A stretch of 64,000 nucleotides of DNA from CAVPJW01 sp963705525 (GCA_963705525.1 CAVPJW010000004.1:992001-1056000); one strand, 5' to 3'; positions 1 through 8,874 are shown, numbered from the stretch's first letter. The notes: generated by a model not told the origin, from the sequence alone. Numbers and translations are program-made.

Positions 1-973
1 CGCGAAGAAGATGATGCCCGCGACGTACAAGAGGTTATACAAGGGCATGCCGTAGGCAAGCTGCTGCGCAATCCGCTCGGCCCATCCTCCGCTCTGGAAC
101 ATGCCGGCCAACGTCGCCGGAAACGCCAGGATCGACGACGCAAAGATCACCGGGATCACGCCGCCCGTATTGACCTTGAGCGGAATGTGCGTGCTCGAGC
201 CGCCGTACATACGGCGCCCCACGACCCGCTTGGCGTACTGGACCGTGACTCGCCGATGCCCGCGTTCGACGAAGATGATGGCCGCCACCACGAGAACCAT
301 CAGCACGATGAGCAGGACCAGCCGGATCAAGCCCATCTGACCCGTCCGCAACTGATCGAACGTCGTCAGGACCGCGCGCGGCAACCCCACGACGATGCCC
401 GAGAAAATGATGAGGGACATCCCGTTTCCGATGCCGCGCTCCGTAATCTGCTCACCCAGCCACATGACGAACGTCGTGCCCGGTGGTCAGCGTGAGCACC
501 GTCATCAGCCGGAAGCCCAGCCCGGGATGGAAGACGAGCGGCAACCCGCCGGCGATGTTCGTCTGCCGCTCGAGGTAGATGGCAATGCCGAGCGACTGCA
601 CGACAGCCAGGAGAATCGTGCCGTACCGCGTATACTGCGTAATCTTCCGGCGCCCCAGCTCGCCTTCCTTCGACAATTTCTCGAGATACGGCCAGACGAC
701 CGTCAGGAGCTGCAGGATGATCGACGAGCTGATGTAGGGCATCACGCCCAGCGCAAAGATCGTCACGCGCGACAGGTTCCCACCCGAGAACATGTCGTAC
801 AGGCCGAACATCGTGTTCTGCGCCTGCTCTGCGAGAATCGCGAGGGCGGCGGTGTTCACACCCGGTGTCGGGATGTGATGCCCGATGCGATACACGCCGA
901 GCAGCGCGAGCGTGAAGAACACACGCTTGCGGAGCTCGGGGACCGCGAACATGTTGCCGAGGGCGGTTTCCAT
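1..973 (-). CDS. secY: Preprotein translocase subunit SecY (partial, one frameshift)
   Basis: Channel subunit of the Sec translocon in the inner membrane. The N-terminal part (residues 1-about 160, from the ATG at 973) shows the plug/TM1-TM3 region, with IPTPGVN and MPYISSSII. The rest of the gene, in a different frame down to base 1, encodes WLGEQITERGIGNG, the hallmark loop before TM5, and further membrane segments. The two frames join at a CCC run at 479-481. Removing one base there restores TLTTGTTFVMWLGEQ, so one extra base is present. SecY is essential, which favours a consensus error. The C-terminus lies beyond the left edge. It follows rplO by 13 bp, the usual spc-operon position. Confidence 0.93.
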
Positions 974-986
974 AGCTTCGAGCCTG

Positions 987-1454
987 TTACGCCTGCGGGG
1001 CGGCCGCGGTTGAAAGCGATTCGGCTGCGCCGCCGGCGGCCGCGATCTTCTCCGCCGCCTTGCCGCTGAATTTGTGTGCCTTCACCGTCAACGCCTTGCT
1101 GATGTCTCCACGCGCCAGAATCTTCACGCGCAGCCGGCTGCTCTGGACGAGGCCCAATTCCACGAGCGCCTCGGGCGTGACGACCGCGCCGGCATCGAAG
1201 CGGGCGGCAATAGTGTCGAGGTTGACGATCGCGTACTCCACACGAAACGGGTTGTTGAACCCGCGCTTGGGGACGCGACGATGGAGCGGCAGCTGTCCGC
1301 CTTCGAACCCCCGCTTCCGCTTGTACCCCGAGCGCGACTGCGCGCCCTTGTGGCCCCGGCCGGCCGTCTTGCCGCTTCCGGACCCCTGGCCGCGGCCGAC
1401 GCGCTTCTTCGCGTGCTTGGCGCCCTTCGGCGGTTTCAGATTGCTGAGATCCAT
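987..1454 (-). CDS. rplO: 50S ribosomal protein L15
   Basis: Large-subunit protein, 155 residues. The N-terminus is the glycine/arginine-rich L15 tail (GRGQGSGSGKTAGRGHKG, residues about 20-37), followed by the globular domain. The last 20 residues are alanine-rich, slightly longer than usual. The gene sits 2 bp from rpmD and 13 bp from secY, so the three are tightly co-transcribed. Confidence 0.97.
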   Translation of the reverse strand: MDLSNLKPPKGAKHAKKRVGRGQGSGSGKTAGRGHKGAQSRSGYKRKRGFEGGQLPLHRRVPKRGFNNPFRVEYAIVNLDTIAARFDAGAVVTPEALVELGLVQSSRLRVKILARGDISKALTVKAHKFSGKAAEKIAAAGGAAESLSTAAAPQA

Positions 1455-1456
1455 AC

Positions 1457-1663
1457 CTACTCCACGCTCACCAGGTGTCGGACCTTGTGGATCATGCCGC
1501 GCGTCGCCGGTGTGTCCACGAGCTCCACCGAGTGTCGAATGCGCCGCAGGCCGAGGCCCTCGACCACACGGGCCTGTTTGCGGTCGAAGCCGATCGGACT
1601 GCGGATCAGCGTCACCTTCACTCTTCGAACCTGACTCGTCGCCGCTTTCTTCTCACTCATCAC
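1457..1663 (-). CDS. rpmD: 50S ribosomal protein L30
   Basis: Small large-subunit protein, 68 residues, containing the L30 core VTLIRSPIGFDRKQARVVEG and the conserved end VRHLV. It has a short N-terminal extension (MMSEKKAATS). Its position between rpsE and rplO is the standard spc-operon order. Confidence 0.95.
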   Translation of the reverse strand: MMSEKKAATSQVRRVKVTLIRSPIGFDRKQARVVEGLGLRRIRHSVELVDTPATRGMIHKVRHLVSVE

Positions 1664-1679
1664 GCACCGCTCCAGCCGA

Positions 1680-2207
1680 TTACACCATCACGACTTGCAG
1701 GTCTGCCAGCTCTTTGCCTCGCATGCGCGCGACGGTCACCGGATCCTTCAGGTCCTGCAGACCGCTGAACGTTGCCCGCACGACGTTGTGGGCGTTGGCC
1801 GATCCGAGCGACTTCGTCATCACGTTCTGAATGCCGGCCGATTCGACCACCGCACGAACCGCGGCGCCCGCGATGATCCCCGTGCCGTCGGGTGCCGGTT
1901 TCAGCAGCACGCTCCCGGCGCCGTACTTGCCAACCACGCGGTGCGGAATCGTCGTGCCCTGCAGAGGCACGCGGATGAGGCTCTTCTTGGCGGCTTCGAT
2001 CCCCTTCTTGATGGCGGAGGGAACCTCCTTCGCCTTGCCGATGCCGAAGCCCACCACTCCATGTCCGTCACCGACGACCACGAGCGCACTGAAGCTCAGG
2101 TTCTTGCCGCCCTTGACGACCTTCGTCACCCGGTTGATGGAGACGACGGTGTCCTTGATGTCGAGCTGTGAAGCGTCGATTCGTTCGCGGGTTCGGTGCA
2201 TGGGCAT
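1680..2207 (-). CDS. rpsE: 30S ribosomal protein S5
   Basis: Small-subunit protein involved in translational accuracy and the mRNA entry site, 175 residues. The N-terminal double-stranded RNA-binding S5 domain includes RVTKVVKGGKNLSFSALV and GHGVVGFGIGKAKEVPSAI. The C-terminal S5 domain includes GTGIIAGAAVRAV. An alternative start is Met3. Upstream lies a 97-bp gap made of heptad repeats, separating it from rplR. Confidence 0.97.
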   Translation of the reverse strand: MPMHRTRERIDASQLDIKDTVVSINRVTKVVKGGKNLSFSALVVVGDGHGVVGFGIGKAKEVPSAIKKGIEAAKKSLIRVPLQGTTIPHRVVGKYGAGSVLLKPAPDGTGIIAGAAVRAVVESAGIQNVMTKSLGSANAHNVVRATFSGLQDLKDPVTVARMRGKELADLQVVMV

Positions 2208-2213
2208 CTCAAT

Positions 2214-2289
2214 AGTTCTTAGTTGCTGGTTGTTGGTTCACCGTTACTCGTAATTCGTAGTTCTTGGTGCTTAGTTCTTGGGTTCTTAG
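2214..2289. repeat. Intergenic heptad-repeat tract, rplR-rpsE gap
   Basis: On the + strand the gap reads as degenerate 7-bp units AGTTCTT / AGTTGCT / GGTTGTT, interrupted, then AGTTCTT / GGTGCTT / AGTTCTT. On the mRNA strand these are AAGAACT-type units. The tract carries no ORF and is not seen inside coding regions. Confidence 0.8.
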
Positions 2290-2304
2290 GATGCGGCGTC
2301 CGCG

Positions 2305-2679
2305 TCAGAATTCCAGCCCCGCCTCGCGTGCGGCGTCCGCCACCGCGCGAATGCGTCCGTGATACAGAAACCCGTTGCGATCGAACACGACCTGCTTGAT
2401 GCCCTGCGCCAGGAGCCGCTCGGCGATCGTCTTGCCAATGGCCTGGGCACCCGCCTTGTTGCTGCCGCGAATCTTCCCGGCAAATACCGGCTTGAGCGAC
2501 GTCTCCAGGCTCGAAGCCGACGCAATCGTCTTCCCTGCCATGTCGTCGACCACCTGCACGTAGATGTGCGACAGGCTTCGAAACACGGTCAGTCTCGGCC
2601 GTTCGGCCCGGCCGAGGATTCGCTTGCGGAGCCTGAGCGCAATGCGGTGGCGACGGTCTTCCTTGGTGCGTATCTTCAT
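2305..2679 (-). CDS. rplR: 50S ribosomal protein L18
   Basis: 5S rRNA-binding protein, 124 residues. L18 signatures include the basic N-terminus (RRHRIALRLRKRILG), RPRLTVFRSLSHIYVQVVDD and the C-terminal FDRNGFLYHGRIRAVADAAR. It has the expected length and lies between rplF and rpsE; both flanking gaps hold heptad repeats. Confidence 0.96.
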   Translation of the reverse strand: MKIRTKEDRRHRIALRLRKRILGRAERPRLTVFRSLSHIYVQVVDDMAGKTIASASSLETSLKPVFAGKIRGSNKAGAQAIGKTIAERLLAQGIKQVVFDRNGFLYHGRIRAVADAAREAGLEF

Positions 2680-2693
2680 AAGGCGTATCGAAT

Positions 2694-2775
2694 ATCAGTA
2701 GCTATCAGCTATCAGCCGTCAGCTCGCAGCGTGAACCCCACAAACCAAGAACTAAGAACTAAGCAACCAAGAACT
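2694..2775. repeat. Intergenic heptad-repeat tract with two unit types, rplF-rplR gap
   Basis: The first half is AGCTATC-type heptads (AGCTATC AGCTATC AGCCGTC AGCTCGC). The second half is AAGAACT-type heptads (CCAAGAACTAAGAACTAAG, then CAACCAAGAACT). Both unit types have the same 7-bp period and occur side by side. Confidence 0.8.
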
Positions 2776-2778
2776 ACT

Positions 2779-3315
2779 TTACGCTCCGGTCTTCCCCACC
2801 TTCTTCTTCAGCACTTCACCCATGTAGCGGATGCCCTTCTGCTTGTACGGATCCGGCTTCCGCAGCCTGCGGATATTGGCGGCGACCTGTCCGACCTGCT
2901 GGCGATCGACGCCCGTCACGGTGATGTGCGTCATCTTGTCCACCGCGATGTCGATCCCCGTCGGCACCTCAAAGACGATCGGGTGGGAATAGCCCAGCGC
3001 GAAAACGACCTGTCGTCCTTTGGACTCAGCTCGGTACCCGATCCCGACGATGTCGAGCTCGCGCTTGAAGCCCTCGGTCACGCCCTGGACGGCATTCGCG
3101 ACGAGCGTGCGCGCCAGGCCATGAAACTTGCCGAGCTCCGGATCCTCGCGCACGGTCTTCGCGTGAATCTGACCATCGCTCACGTCGAAGGTAATGCCGG
3201 GCGGAAACGGCTGCTTCAGCTTTCCCTTCGGGCCCTGAACCTCAATGGCGTCCTGGTCGACCTTCACCGTGACGCCCTTCGGAATCGAAATCGGCTTCTT
3301 GCCAATGCGGGACAT
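2779..3315 (-). CDS. rplF: 50S ribosomal protein L6
   Basis: Large-subunit protein near the GTPase centre, 178 residues, the usual length. It has two L6 repeats: the N-terminal begins MSRIGKKPISIPKGV, and the C-terminal copy contains VTGVDRQQVGQVAANIRRLRKPDPYKQKGI, written here as the L6 signature. Standard position between rpsH and rplR. Confidence 0.97.
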   Translation of the reverse strand: MSRIGKKPISIPKGVTVKVDQDAIEVQGPKGKLKQPFPPGITFDVSDGQIHAKTVREDPELGKFHGLARTLVANAVQGVTEGFKRELDIVGIGYRAESKGRQVVFALGYSHPIVFEVPTGIDIAVDKMTHITVTGVDRQQVGQVAANIRRLRKPDPYKQKGIRYMGEVLKKKVGKTGA

Positions 3316-3325
3316 ATGTATTTGA

Positions 3326-3362
3326 AGTTCTTAGTTCTTAGTTCTTCGTGCTTAGTTCTTAG
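3326..3362. repeat. Intergenic heptad-repeat tract, rpsH-rplF gap
   Basis: Nearly perfect 7-bp units on the + strand: AGTTCTT three times in a row, then CGTGCTT, then AGTTCTT. The tract fills most of a 53-bp gap. Confidence 0.8.
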
Positions 3363-3368
3363 AATTCG

Positions 3369-3779
3369 TTACCAGACGTTGCACAGAACTTCGCCGCCGA
3401 CGCCGACCTTCACCGCTTCGCGGCCCGTCATGACCCCGCGCGACGTCGTCAGGATGCTCGTGCCCAGGCCCGCCAGAACGGGCGGCACGTCGTCGCGGCC
3501 GAAGTAGACCCGTCGCCCCGGGCGGCTGATCCGTTCGAGCCCGGTGATGACGCGCTCGCCGTGGGGTCCATACTTCAGGAAAATGCGCATCAGCGGCTGC
3601 GTCTGGTTGGCCCCGTTCGGCTTCTCCTCGAGCAGCTTGTATCCGAGGATGTAGCCCTCGTCATGGAGGATCCGCGCGATCTCGCTCTTCAGGCGCGACG
3701 CGGGCATGTCCACTCTCGGGTGCTTGGCGGCCACCGCATTCCGAATGCGGGTCAGCATGTCAGAAATAGGATCGGTCAT
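3369..3779 (-). CDS. rpsH: 30S ribosomal protein S8
   Basis: 16S rRNA-binding assembly protein, 136 residues. It starts with the S8 signature MTDPISDMLTRIRNA and ends with the conserved region TSRGVMTGREAVKVGVGGEVLC. In many bacteria S8 is the translational repressor of the spc operon; no target site was identified here. Confidence 0.97.
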   Translation of the reverse strand: MTDPISDMLTRIRNAVAAKHPRVDMPASRLKSEIARILHDEGYILGYKLLEEKPNGANQTQPLMRIFLKYGPHGERVITGLERISRPGRRVYFGRDDVPPVLAGLGTSILTTSRGVMTGREAVKVGVGGEVLCNVW

Positions 3780-3786
3780 AACTCTC

Positions 3787-3828
3787 AGCTCTCAGCTATC
3801 GGCGTTCAGCTCTCAGCGTTCGGCTCAA
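3787..3828. repeat. Intergenic heptad-repeat tract, rpsN-rpsH gap
   Basis: AGCTCTC / AGCTATC / GGCGTTC / AGCTCTC / AGCGTTC / GGCTCAA on the + strand: six consecutive degenerate 7-bp units of the AGCTATC type. Confidence 0.75.
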
Positions 3829-3852
3829 TGTCTGGCTCCCGACTGGGACCGT

Positions 3853-4038
3853 TTACCAGCTGCTCTTCGTCACCCCTGTTACGTCGCCCTCGAGTGCCAG
3901 CCGGCGAAAACAGAGCCGGCACAGCGCGAACTTGCGCATGTAGGCTCTGGGACGCCCGCACAGCCTGCATCGATTCCGCAGGCGAACCTTGTACTTCGGC
4001 GGCTTCTGTTCCTTCGCGATCTTTGCGGTGGTAGCCAT
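3853..4038 (-). CDS. rpsN: 30S ribosomal protein S14, zinc-binding type
   Basis: Short S14, 61 residues. Cys24-x2-Cys27 and Cys40-x2-Cys43 form the zinc site, marking the C+ (type Z) form rather than the long zinc-free paralogue. The C-terminus ends in GVTKSSW, the family-typical end. It lies between rplE and rpsH. Confidence 0.97.
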   Translation of the reverse strand: MATTAKIAKEQKPPKYKVRLRNRCRLCGRPRAYMRKFALCRLCFRRLALEGDVTGVTKSSW

Positions 4039-4043
4039 AGTGC

Positions 4044-4082
4044 AGTTCTCAGTTGTCAGTCTTCAGTCGCCGCTCCCGGCTT
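4044..4082. repeat. Intergenic heptad-repeat tract, rplE-rpsN gap
   Basis: AGTTCTC / AGTTGTC / AGTCTTC / AGTCGCC on the + strand, then a degenerate remainder. It fills essentially the whole gap between the two genes. Confidence 0.7.
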
Positions 4083-4625
4083 TCAGTTCGCCCTGAACGG
4101 CATCCCCATCAGCTGCAAGAGCTTTCGCGCCTCTTCATCGGTTCTCGCCGTCGTCACCACGCAGACGTTCATGCCTCGCGGCTTGTCCACCTTCATGTAG
4201 TCGATCTCGAGGAAGATCAACTGATCCTTGAGGCCCAGCGTGTAGTTGCCGCGCCCATCGAATCCCTTGGGCGACACGCCCTTGAAGTCGCGGACGCGCG
4301 GAAGCGCGACGCTCATCAGCCGATCGAGAAACTCATACATGCGCTCGCCCCGGAGGGTCACCATCGTGCCGACAGGAATGCCCTTGCGGAGCTTGAACGA
4401 CGCAATCGACTTCTTGGCGCGACGGACAACGGGGCGCTGACCGGTGATGCGCGCGACCTCGTCCGACCCCGTGTCCACAATCTTGACGTTCGACGTCGCC
4501 TCTCCGAGGCCCATGTTCACGACGACCTTCTGGATCTTGGGCACGGCCATCACGTTCCGATAGCCGAACTCCTTCGTGAGCGCGGGTATGACGTCCTTGA
4601 CGTAGCGTTCCTTCAAGCGGCTCAT
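4083..4625 (-). CDS. rplE: 50S ribosomal protein L5
   Basis: 5S rRNA-binding protein of the central protuberance, 180 residues. Signatures include VPKIQKVVVNMGLGEA near the N-terminus, RRAKKSIASFKLRKGIPVG in the middle and MNVCVVTTARTDEEARKLL at the end. It overlaps rplX by 4 bp, indicating translational coupling. Confidence 0.97.
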   Translation of the reverse strand: MSRLKERYVKDVIPALTKEFGYRNVMAVPKIQKVVVNMGLGEATSNVKIVDTGSDEVARITGQRPVVRRAKKSIASFKLRKGIPVGTMVTLRGERMYEFLDRLMSVALPRVRDFKGVSPKGFDGRGNYTLGLKDQLIFLEIDYMKVDKPRGMNVCVVTTARTDEEARKLLQLMGMPFRAN

Positions 4626-4954
4626 TTGTCCACGACTCCGTCACACTTCCGGCAGATGCGAACCTTGCGGCCATCGCCGAGGATGCGGTGTCCGATGCGC
4701 GTCTGCGCGCCGCATTCGGGACACACGAGCTGCACATTCGAGGCGTGCAGCGAGGCCTCGCGCTGGACGATGCCGCCCTTGATGTTGCGGCCGGGATTGG
4801 GCCGCGTGTGCCGTTTGATGAAGTTGATGCCTTCGACGATGACCCGGTTCTTCTCCGGCAGCACCTTCAGGACGCGACCGCGCTTGCCGCGGTCCTTGCC
4901 TGTTGTGACGAGGACCGTGTCGTTGCGCCGAATGGGAGTTTGTAAGCTCGACAT
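4622..4954 (-). CDS. rplX: 50S ribosomal protein L24
   Basis: Assembly-initiator protein, 110 residues. The KOW motif is at residues about 10-35 (VLVTTGKDRGKRGRVLKVLP). The C-terminal half contains Cys78-x2-Cys81 and Cys101-x2-Cys104, a zinc-ribbon-like set found in a subset of bacterial L24 proteins. It starts 6 bp after rplN. Confidence 0.97.
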   Translation of the reverse strand: MSSLQTPIRRNDTVLVTTGKDRGKRGRVLKVLPEKNRVIVEGINFIKRHTRPNPGRNIKGGIVQREASLHASNVQLVCPECGAQTRIGHRILGDGRKVRICRKCDGVVDK

Positions 4955-4960
4955 GGACTT

Positions 4961-5329
4961 CTACAGCACCTCTGGCGCGAGCGAAATGATCTTCATGAAC
5001 CGGCGCTCGCGCAGCTCGCGCGCCACCGGACCAAAGACGCGCGTCCCGATCGGCTCGTTCTGATCGTTCACGAGCACGGCGGCGTTTCGGTCGAACCGGA
5101 TATAGCTGCCGTCCTTGCGCCGCTGTTCCTTCCGCGTCCGCACGATGACGGCCTTCACGACCTGCCCCTTCTTCACGTTCGCGTCCGGCGTCGCTTCCTT
5201 CACCGAGGCGGTCACGATGTCGCCGAGCCGCGCGTACCGGCCGGCCGATCCGCCGATGGGGTTGATCACCGCGATCTTCCTCGCGCCCGAGTTGTCGGCC
5301 ACGTCGAGAATGGAGCGCATCTGAATCAT
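4961..5329 (-). CDS. rplN: 50S ribosomal protein L14
   Basis: Highly conserved large-subunit protein, 122 residues. It begins MIQMRSILDVADNSGARKIA and ends in LREFRFMKIISLAPEVL-like sequence, exactly the family length. Standard order between rpsQ and rplX. The 66-bp gap upstream toward rpsQ lacks heptad repeats, unlike most gaps of that size in this operon. Confidence 0.97.
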   Translation of the reverse strand: MIQMRSILDVADNSGARKIAVINPIGGSAGRYARLGDIVTASVKEATPDANVKKGQVVKAVIVRTRKEQRRKDGSYIRFDRNAAVLVNDQNEPIGTRVFGPVARELRERRFMKIISLAPEVL

Positions 5330-5395
5330 CGTTGTTCTCCGTCCAGGCTCCCGGCGCGGTCACGCGCCGGGGATCGGGCTCACCCTGGAAGCCTT

Positions 5396-5650
5396 CTAGA
5401 CCTCCACGGCCTTTCGCACCACGCGGGTCACGACCCAGCGCTTGCGGCGACTGAGCGGTCGACTCTCGACGATCGCCACCTGGTCGCCCTGGCGCGCCTG
5501 ATTGCCTTCGTTGTGCGCCAGGAAAGTGGACGTTCGGCGCTCACTCTTCCCGTAGAGCCCGTGCCGGATCTGACGCTCGACGGCCACGACGACGGTCTTC
5601 TCCATCTTGGCGCTGATCACGACGCCCAGTTTTTCCGACTTAGCAGCCAT
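5396..5650 (-). CDS. rpsQ: 30S ribosomal protein S17
   Basis: 16S rRNA-binding protein, 84 residues from the ATG at 5650. The frame stays open for about 90 codons further upstream, but that part overlaps rpmC in another frame and has no S17 similarity, so the short start is chosen. Core motifs are LGVVISAKMEKTVVVAVE and the end SRRKRWVVTRVV. Confidence 0.95.
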   Translation of the reverse strand: MAAKSEKLGVVISAKMEKTVVVAVERQIRHGLYGKSERRTSTFLAHNEGNQARQGDQVAIVESRPLSRRKRWVVTRVVRKAVEV

Positions 5651-5691
5651 ACGTTGTTCCGTCCACGCCCGGACCTGGCTCGACGCCAGCG

Positions 5692-5883
5692 TCAGGCACT
5701 CTGTTTCTGTCGCAGAATCGTCTTGACGCGCGCCAGATCGCGCCGCGTCGCCTGCACTTTGTTCGAAGCGTCGAGCTGTCCCATCGACTTCTGGAGGCGG
5801 AGCCGGAACACCTGGTCGTGAAGATCCTTTGCCTTGTCCCGCAGCTCGTCCACCGTCAGATCCCTGAGCTCGGACGCCTTCAT
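5692..5883 (-). CDS. rpmC: 50S ribosomal protein L29
   Basis: Two-helix protein near the exit tunnel, 63 residues. It starts MKASELRDLTVDELRDKAKD and ends ARVKTILRQKQSA. Its ATG overlaps the rplP stop in an ATGA arrangement (5880-5883), so the upstream in-frame extension is not the real start. Confidence 0.95.
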   Translation of the reverse strand: MKASELRDLTVDELRDKAKDLHDQVFRLRLQKSMGQLDASNKVQATRRDLARVKTILRQKQSA

Positions 5884-6305
5884 AACACTCTCTCCTCGGC
5901 GAACCGAGTCGCAAACTTCGTACGGATGGACAGCTTCGCCGCCGCCAGCTTCATCGCTTCCCTGGCTTCGGCTTCGGTCACGCCTTCCATCTCGAAGAGC
6001 ACCTTGCCGGGACGGACGACGCAGACCCACTGCTCGGGCGCGCCCTTGCCCTTGCCCATTCGGGTTTCCTGCGGCTTCTTGGTGATCGGCTTGTCAGGGA
6101 ACACGCGCACCCAGATCTTGCCGCCGCGCTTGATGAACCGGGTCATCGCCACGCGGGCCGCTTCAATCTCCCGGTCCGTCAGCCAGCACGGCTCGAGCGC
6201 CTTGAGTCCGTAGTCGCCGAACGTCACGTCGGATCCGCGCCACGCCTTGCCGCGCATCCGTCCGCGCTGCTGTTTCCTGTACTTGACCTTCTTGGGCATC
6301 AACAT
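5880..6305 (-). CDS. rplP: 50S ribosomal protein L16
   Basis: Large-subunit protein at the tRNA acceptor region, 141 residues. The N-terminus MLMPKKVKYRKQQRGRMRG is the family start. Further signatures are RGGKIWVRVFPDKPITKKP and RMGKGKGAPE. It overlaps rpmC by 4 bp. Confidence 0.97.
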   Translation of the reverse strand: MLMPKKVKYRKQQRGRMRGKAWRGSDVTFGDYGLKALEPCWLTDREIEAARVAMTRFIKRGGKIWVRVFPDKPITKKPQETRMGKGKGAPEQWVCVVRPGKVLFEMEGVTEAEAREAMKLAAAKLSIRTKFATRFAEERVL

Positions 6306-6362
6306 CGGTGTTGATCCTTCAACCGGCTCCGAGCGCTAAGCCCTGAGCCGACAGATATCTCG

Positions 6363-7043
<681 letters not shown>

Positions 7044-7065
7044 AGAATGCTCCTCGTGTCCCGAG

Positions 7066-7578
7066 TTAGCTCTTCGCCTTCGACCGCCGCGGCGCCGCGG
7101 GCTTCGCCCGACGCGCGCCCGCTCCGCCCGCGGGCTTCGCAGCCGTCTTGCGCCTGGGCTGCGCGGTGGTGGTCTCTGCCGACGCCTCGGCCGGCGCCGC
7201 CGTGTCTTCGACCTTCGTCACGAGGGGAATCGCGGTCGGCCGCTCGGTCACCTGAACGGTCAGGTGCGCCGTGCGCTTGACGACGCGGTACGCACGCCCC
7301 ATCGGGGCGGGGCGCACACGCTTTGCCGAGGGACCCTGATTCGCGTAGCACGCCGAGACGAAAAGCCGATCGACGTCGCCACCAAATCCATCCTTGAGCT
7401 GCGCGTTGGCAATGGCCGAGCGCAGCACCTTCGCGATGTCATGCGCCACGCCCTTGCGCGCAAACTGCAGCGTCGCGAGCGCCCGATTGACGTCGCGGCC
7501 GCGGATGAGATCGAGGACCGGCTTCGCCTTCTGTGCCGACGTGCGAAGGTACTTGGCGGTCGCGTGCGCCTGAATCAT
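7066..7578 (-). CDS. rplV: 50S ribosomal protein L22 with long C-terminal tail
   Basis: Exit-tunnel protein. Residues 1-about 112 are the L22 core (ATAKYLRTSAQKAKPVLDLIRG; the tunnel loop includes RPAPMGRAYRVVKRTAHLTV). The remaining roughly 58 residues are a low-complexity Ala/Pro/Lys/Arg tail, making the protein 170 residues against about 110-115 usually. The ATG overlaps the rpsS stop by 4 bp. Confidence 0.96.
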   Translation of the reverse strand: MIQAHATAKYLRTSAQKAKPVLDLIRGRDVNRALATLQFARKGVAHDIAKVLRSAIANAQLKDGFGGDVDRLFVSACYANQGPSAKRVRPAPMGRAYRVVKRTAHLTVQVTERPTAIPLVTKVEDTAAPAEASAETTTAQPRRKTAAKPAGGAGARRAKPAAPRRSKAKS

Positions 7579-7946
7579 GACGGGCTCCCCGCCTGCGGAC
7601 CGGCCGGCTTGGCCGGAGCGGACGCCCCGGGTGCGGCGGGCGCGCCGGGCGCCGGTGCCGCCGCCGCGGCTCTCTCAGCCGCCGCAGCCTTCGTCGTGTG
7701 ACCCTTGAAGATGCGCGTGGGCGCGAACTCGCCCAGCTTGTGCCCGACCATGTTCTCGGTGACGTACACCGGGATGAACTTCTTGCCGTTGTGCACCGCG
7801 AGCGTATGTCCGACCATCTCGGGCACGATCGTCGAGCGCCGCGACCAGGTCTTGATCACCCGCTTCTCACCACCTCGATTCATCGTCTCGATTTTCTCGA
7901 GCATCGAGGTGTCGACGAAGGGGCCTTTCTTCAGCGATCTGCTCAT
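7575..7946 (-). CDS. rpsS: 30S ribosomal protein S19 with C-terminal tail
   Basis: Small-subunit head protein. The S19 core is MSRSLKKGPFVDTSMLEKI through NMVGHKLGEFAPTRIFKGH. About 35 further residues are an Ala/Pro/Gly-rich tail, giving 123 residues against about 90-95 in the family. It is the immediate neighbour of L22, which also has a tail. Confidence 0.96.
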   Translation of the reverse strand: MSRSLKKGPFVDTSMLEKIETMNRGGEKRVIKTWSRRSTIVPEMVGHTLAVHNGKKFIPVYVTENMVGHKLGEFAPTRIFKGHTTKAAAAERAAAAAPAPGAPAAPGASAPAKPAGPQAGSPS

Positions 7947-7985
7947 AACGAGTCCCTGGAGCCGGAAATCAACCCGGCTCCGTCT

Positions 7986-8810
7986 CTACTTTGTTCTCCG
8001 TTGGACGATGAAGCGATCGGTCGATTTCCGATTCCGCGTCTTGTATCCCTTGGTGGGCAATCCCCAGGGAGACACGGGATGCCGGCCTCCGGATGTCTTG
8101 CCCTCGCCGCCGCCCAGCGGGTGATCGACCGGATTCATCGCCACGCCTCGCACGTGCGGCCGCTTGCCGAGCCAGCGGCTCCGGCCGGCCTTGCCGACCG
8201 AGATATTTTCATGATCGAGGTTGCCGACCTGACCGATAGTCACCATGCATCGGTGAAAAATCAGGCGAATCTCTCCGGACGGCATCTTGACCGATGCGTA
8301 TTCGCCTTCCTTGGCCACGAGCTGCACCGACGATCCGGCGCTCCGCGCGATCTGCCCGCCCTTGCCAGGCCGGAGCTCGACGTTATGGATCGTCGTGCCG
8401 AGCGGGACGTTGCCAATCGGCAGGGCGTTGCCCGGCAGAATGTCGACGCTCTCGCCCGAGACGATCGAATCGCCGACCTTCAAGCCCGCCGGCTGCAGGA
8501 TGTACCGCTTCTCGCCGTCGGCGTAGCCGATGAGCGCGATCCGCGCCGACCGGTTCGGATCGTATTCGACGCTGATCACCTTGCCCGGAATGTTGTGCTT
8601 GTCGCGCTTGAAGTCGATCACGCGGTACAGGCGCTTGTGTCCGCCGCCGCGCCACCACGACGTCACCTCGCCACGGCTGTCGCGGCCGCCCGTCCTGGGG
8701 AGCGGCTCCGTCAGCGGCTTGTGCGGCTTGGTTTCGGTGATCTCGTCGAACACCTGCACGGTCTGGAACCGTCGCCCCGCCGATGTCGGCTTGTAGCTGC
8801 GAATGGGCAT
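7986..8810 (-). CDS. rplB: 50S ribosomal protein L2
   Basis: Peptidyl-transferase-region protein, 274 residues, normal length. Signatures are GRDSRGEVTSWWRGGGHKR, NVELRPGKGGQIARSAGS and the C-terminal GVAMNPVDHPLGGGEGKTSG, which carries the conserved histidine region. Confidence 0.98.
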   Translation of the reverse strand: MPIRSYKPTSAGRRFQTVQVFDEITETKPHKPLTEPLPRTGGRDSRGEVTSWWRGGGHKRLYRVIDFKRDKHNIPGKVISVEYDPNRSARIALIGYADGEKRYILQPAGLKVGDSIVSGESVDILPGNALPIGNVPLGTTIHNVELRPGKGGQIARSAGSSVQLVAKEGEYASVKMPSGEIRLIFHRCMVTIGQVGNLDHENISVGKAGRSRWLGKRPHVRGVAMNPVDHPLGGGEGKTSGGRHPVSPWGLPTKGYKTRNRKSTDRFIVQRRTK

Positions 8811-8824
8811 TCTCTGATCCTTGT

Positions 8825-8874
8825 AGTTCTTGGTTCTTAGTTCTCAGTTCTTAGTTCCGACTGATAGCTGATAA
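8825..8874. repeat. Intergenic heptad-repeat tract, rplW-rplB gap
   Basis: AGTTCTT / GGTTCTT / AGTTCTC / AGTTCTT / AGTTCCG on the + strand, followed by the complementary-type unit CTGATAGCTGATAACT. The opposite orientation of the last units gives weak hairpin potential. The tract abuts the rplW stop codon. Confidence 0.78.

Noticed and set aside
5396..5914. S17 starting at 5914 (172 residues)
   Set aside because: The extension overlaps rpmC in another frame, and the family start is MAAKSEKLG at 5650.
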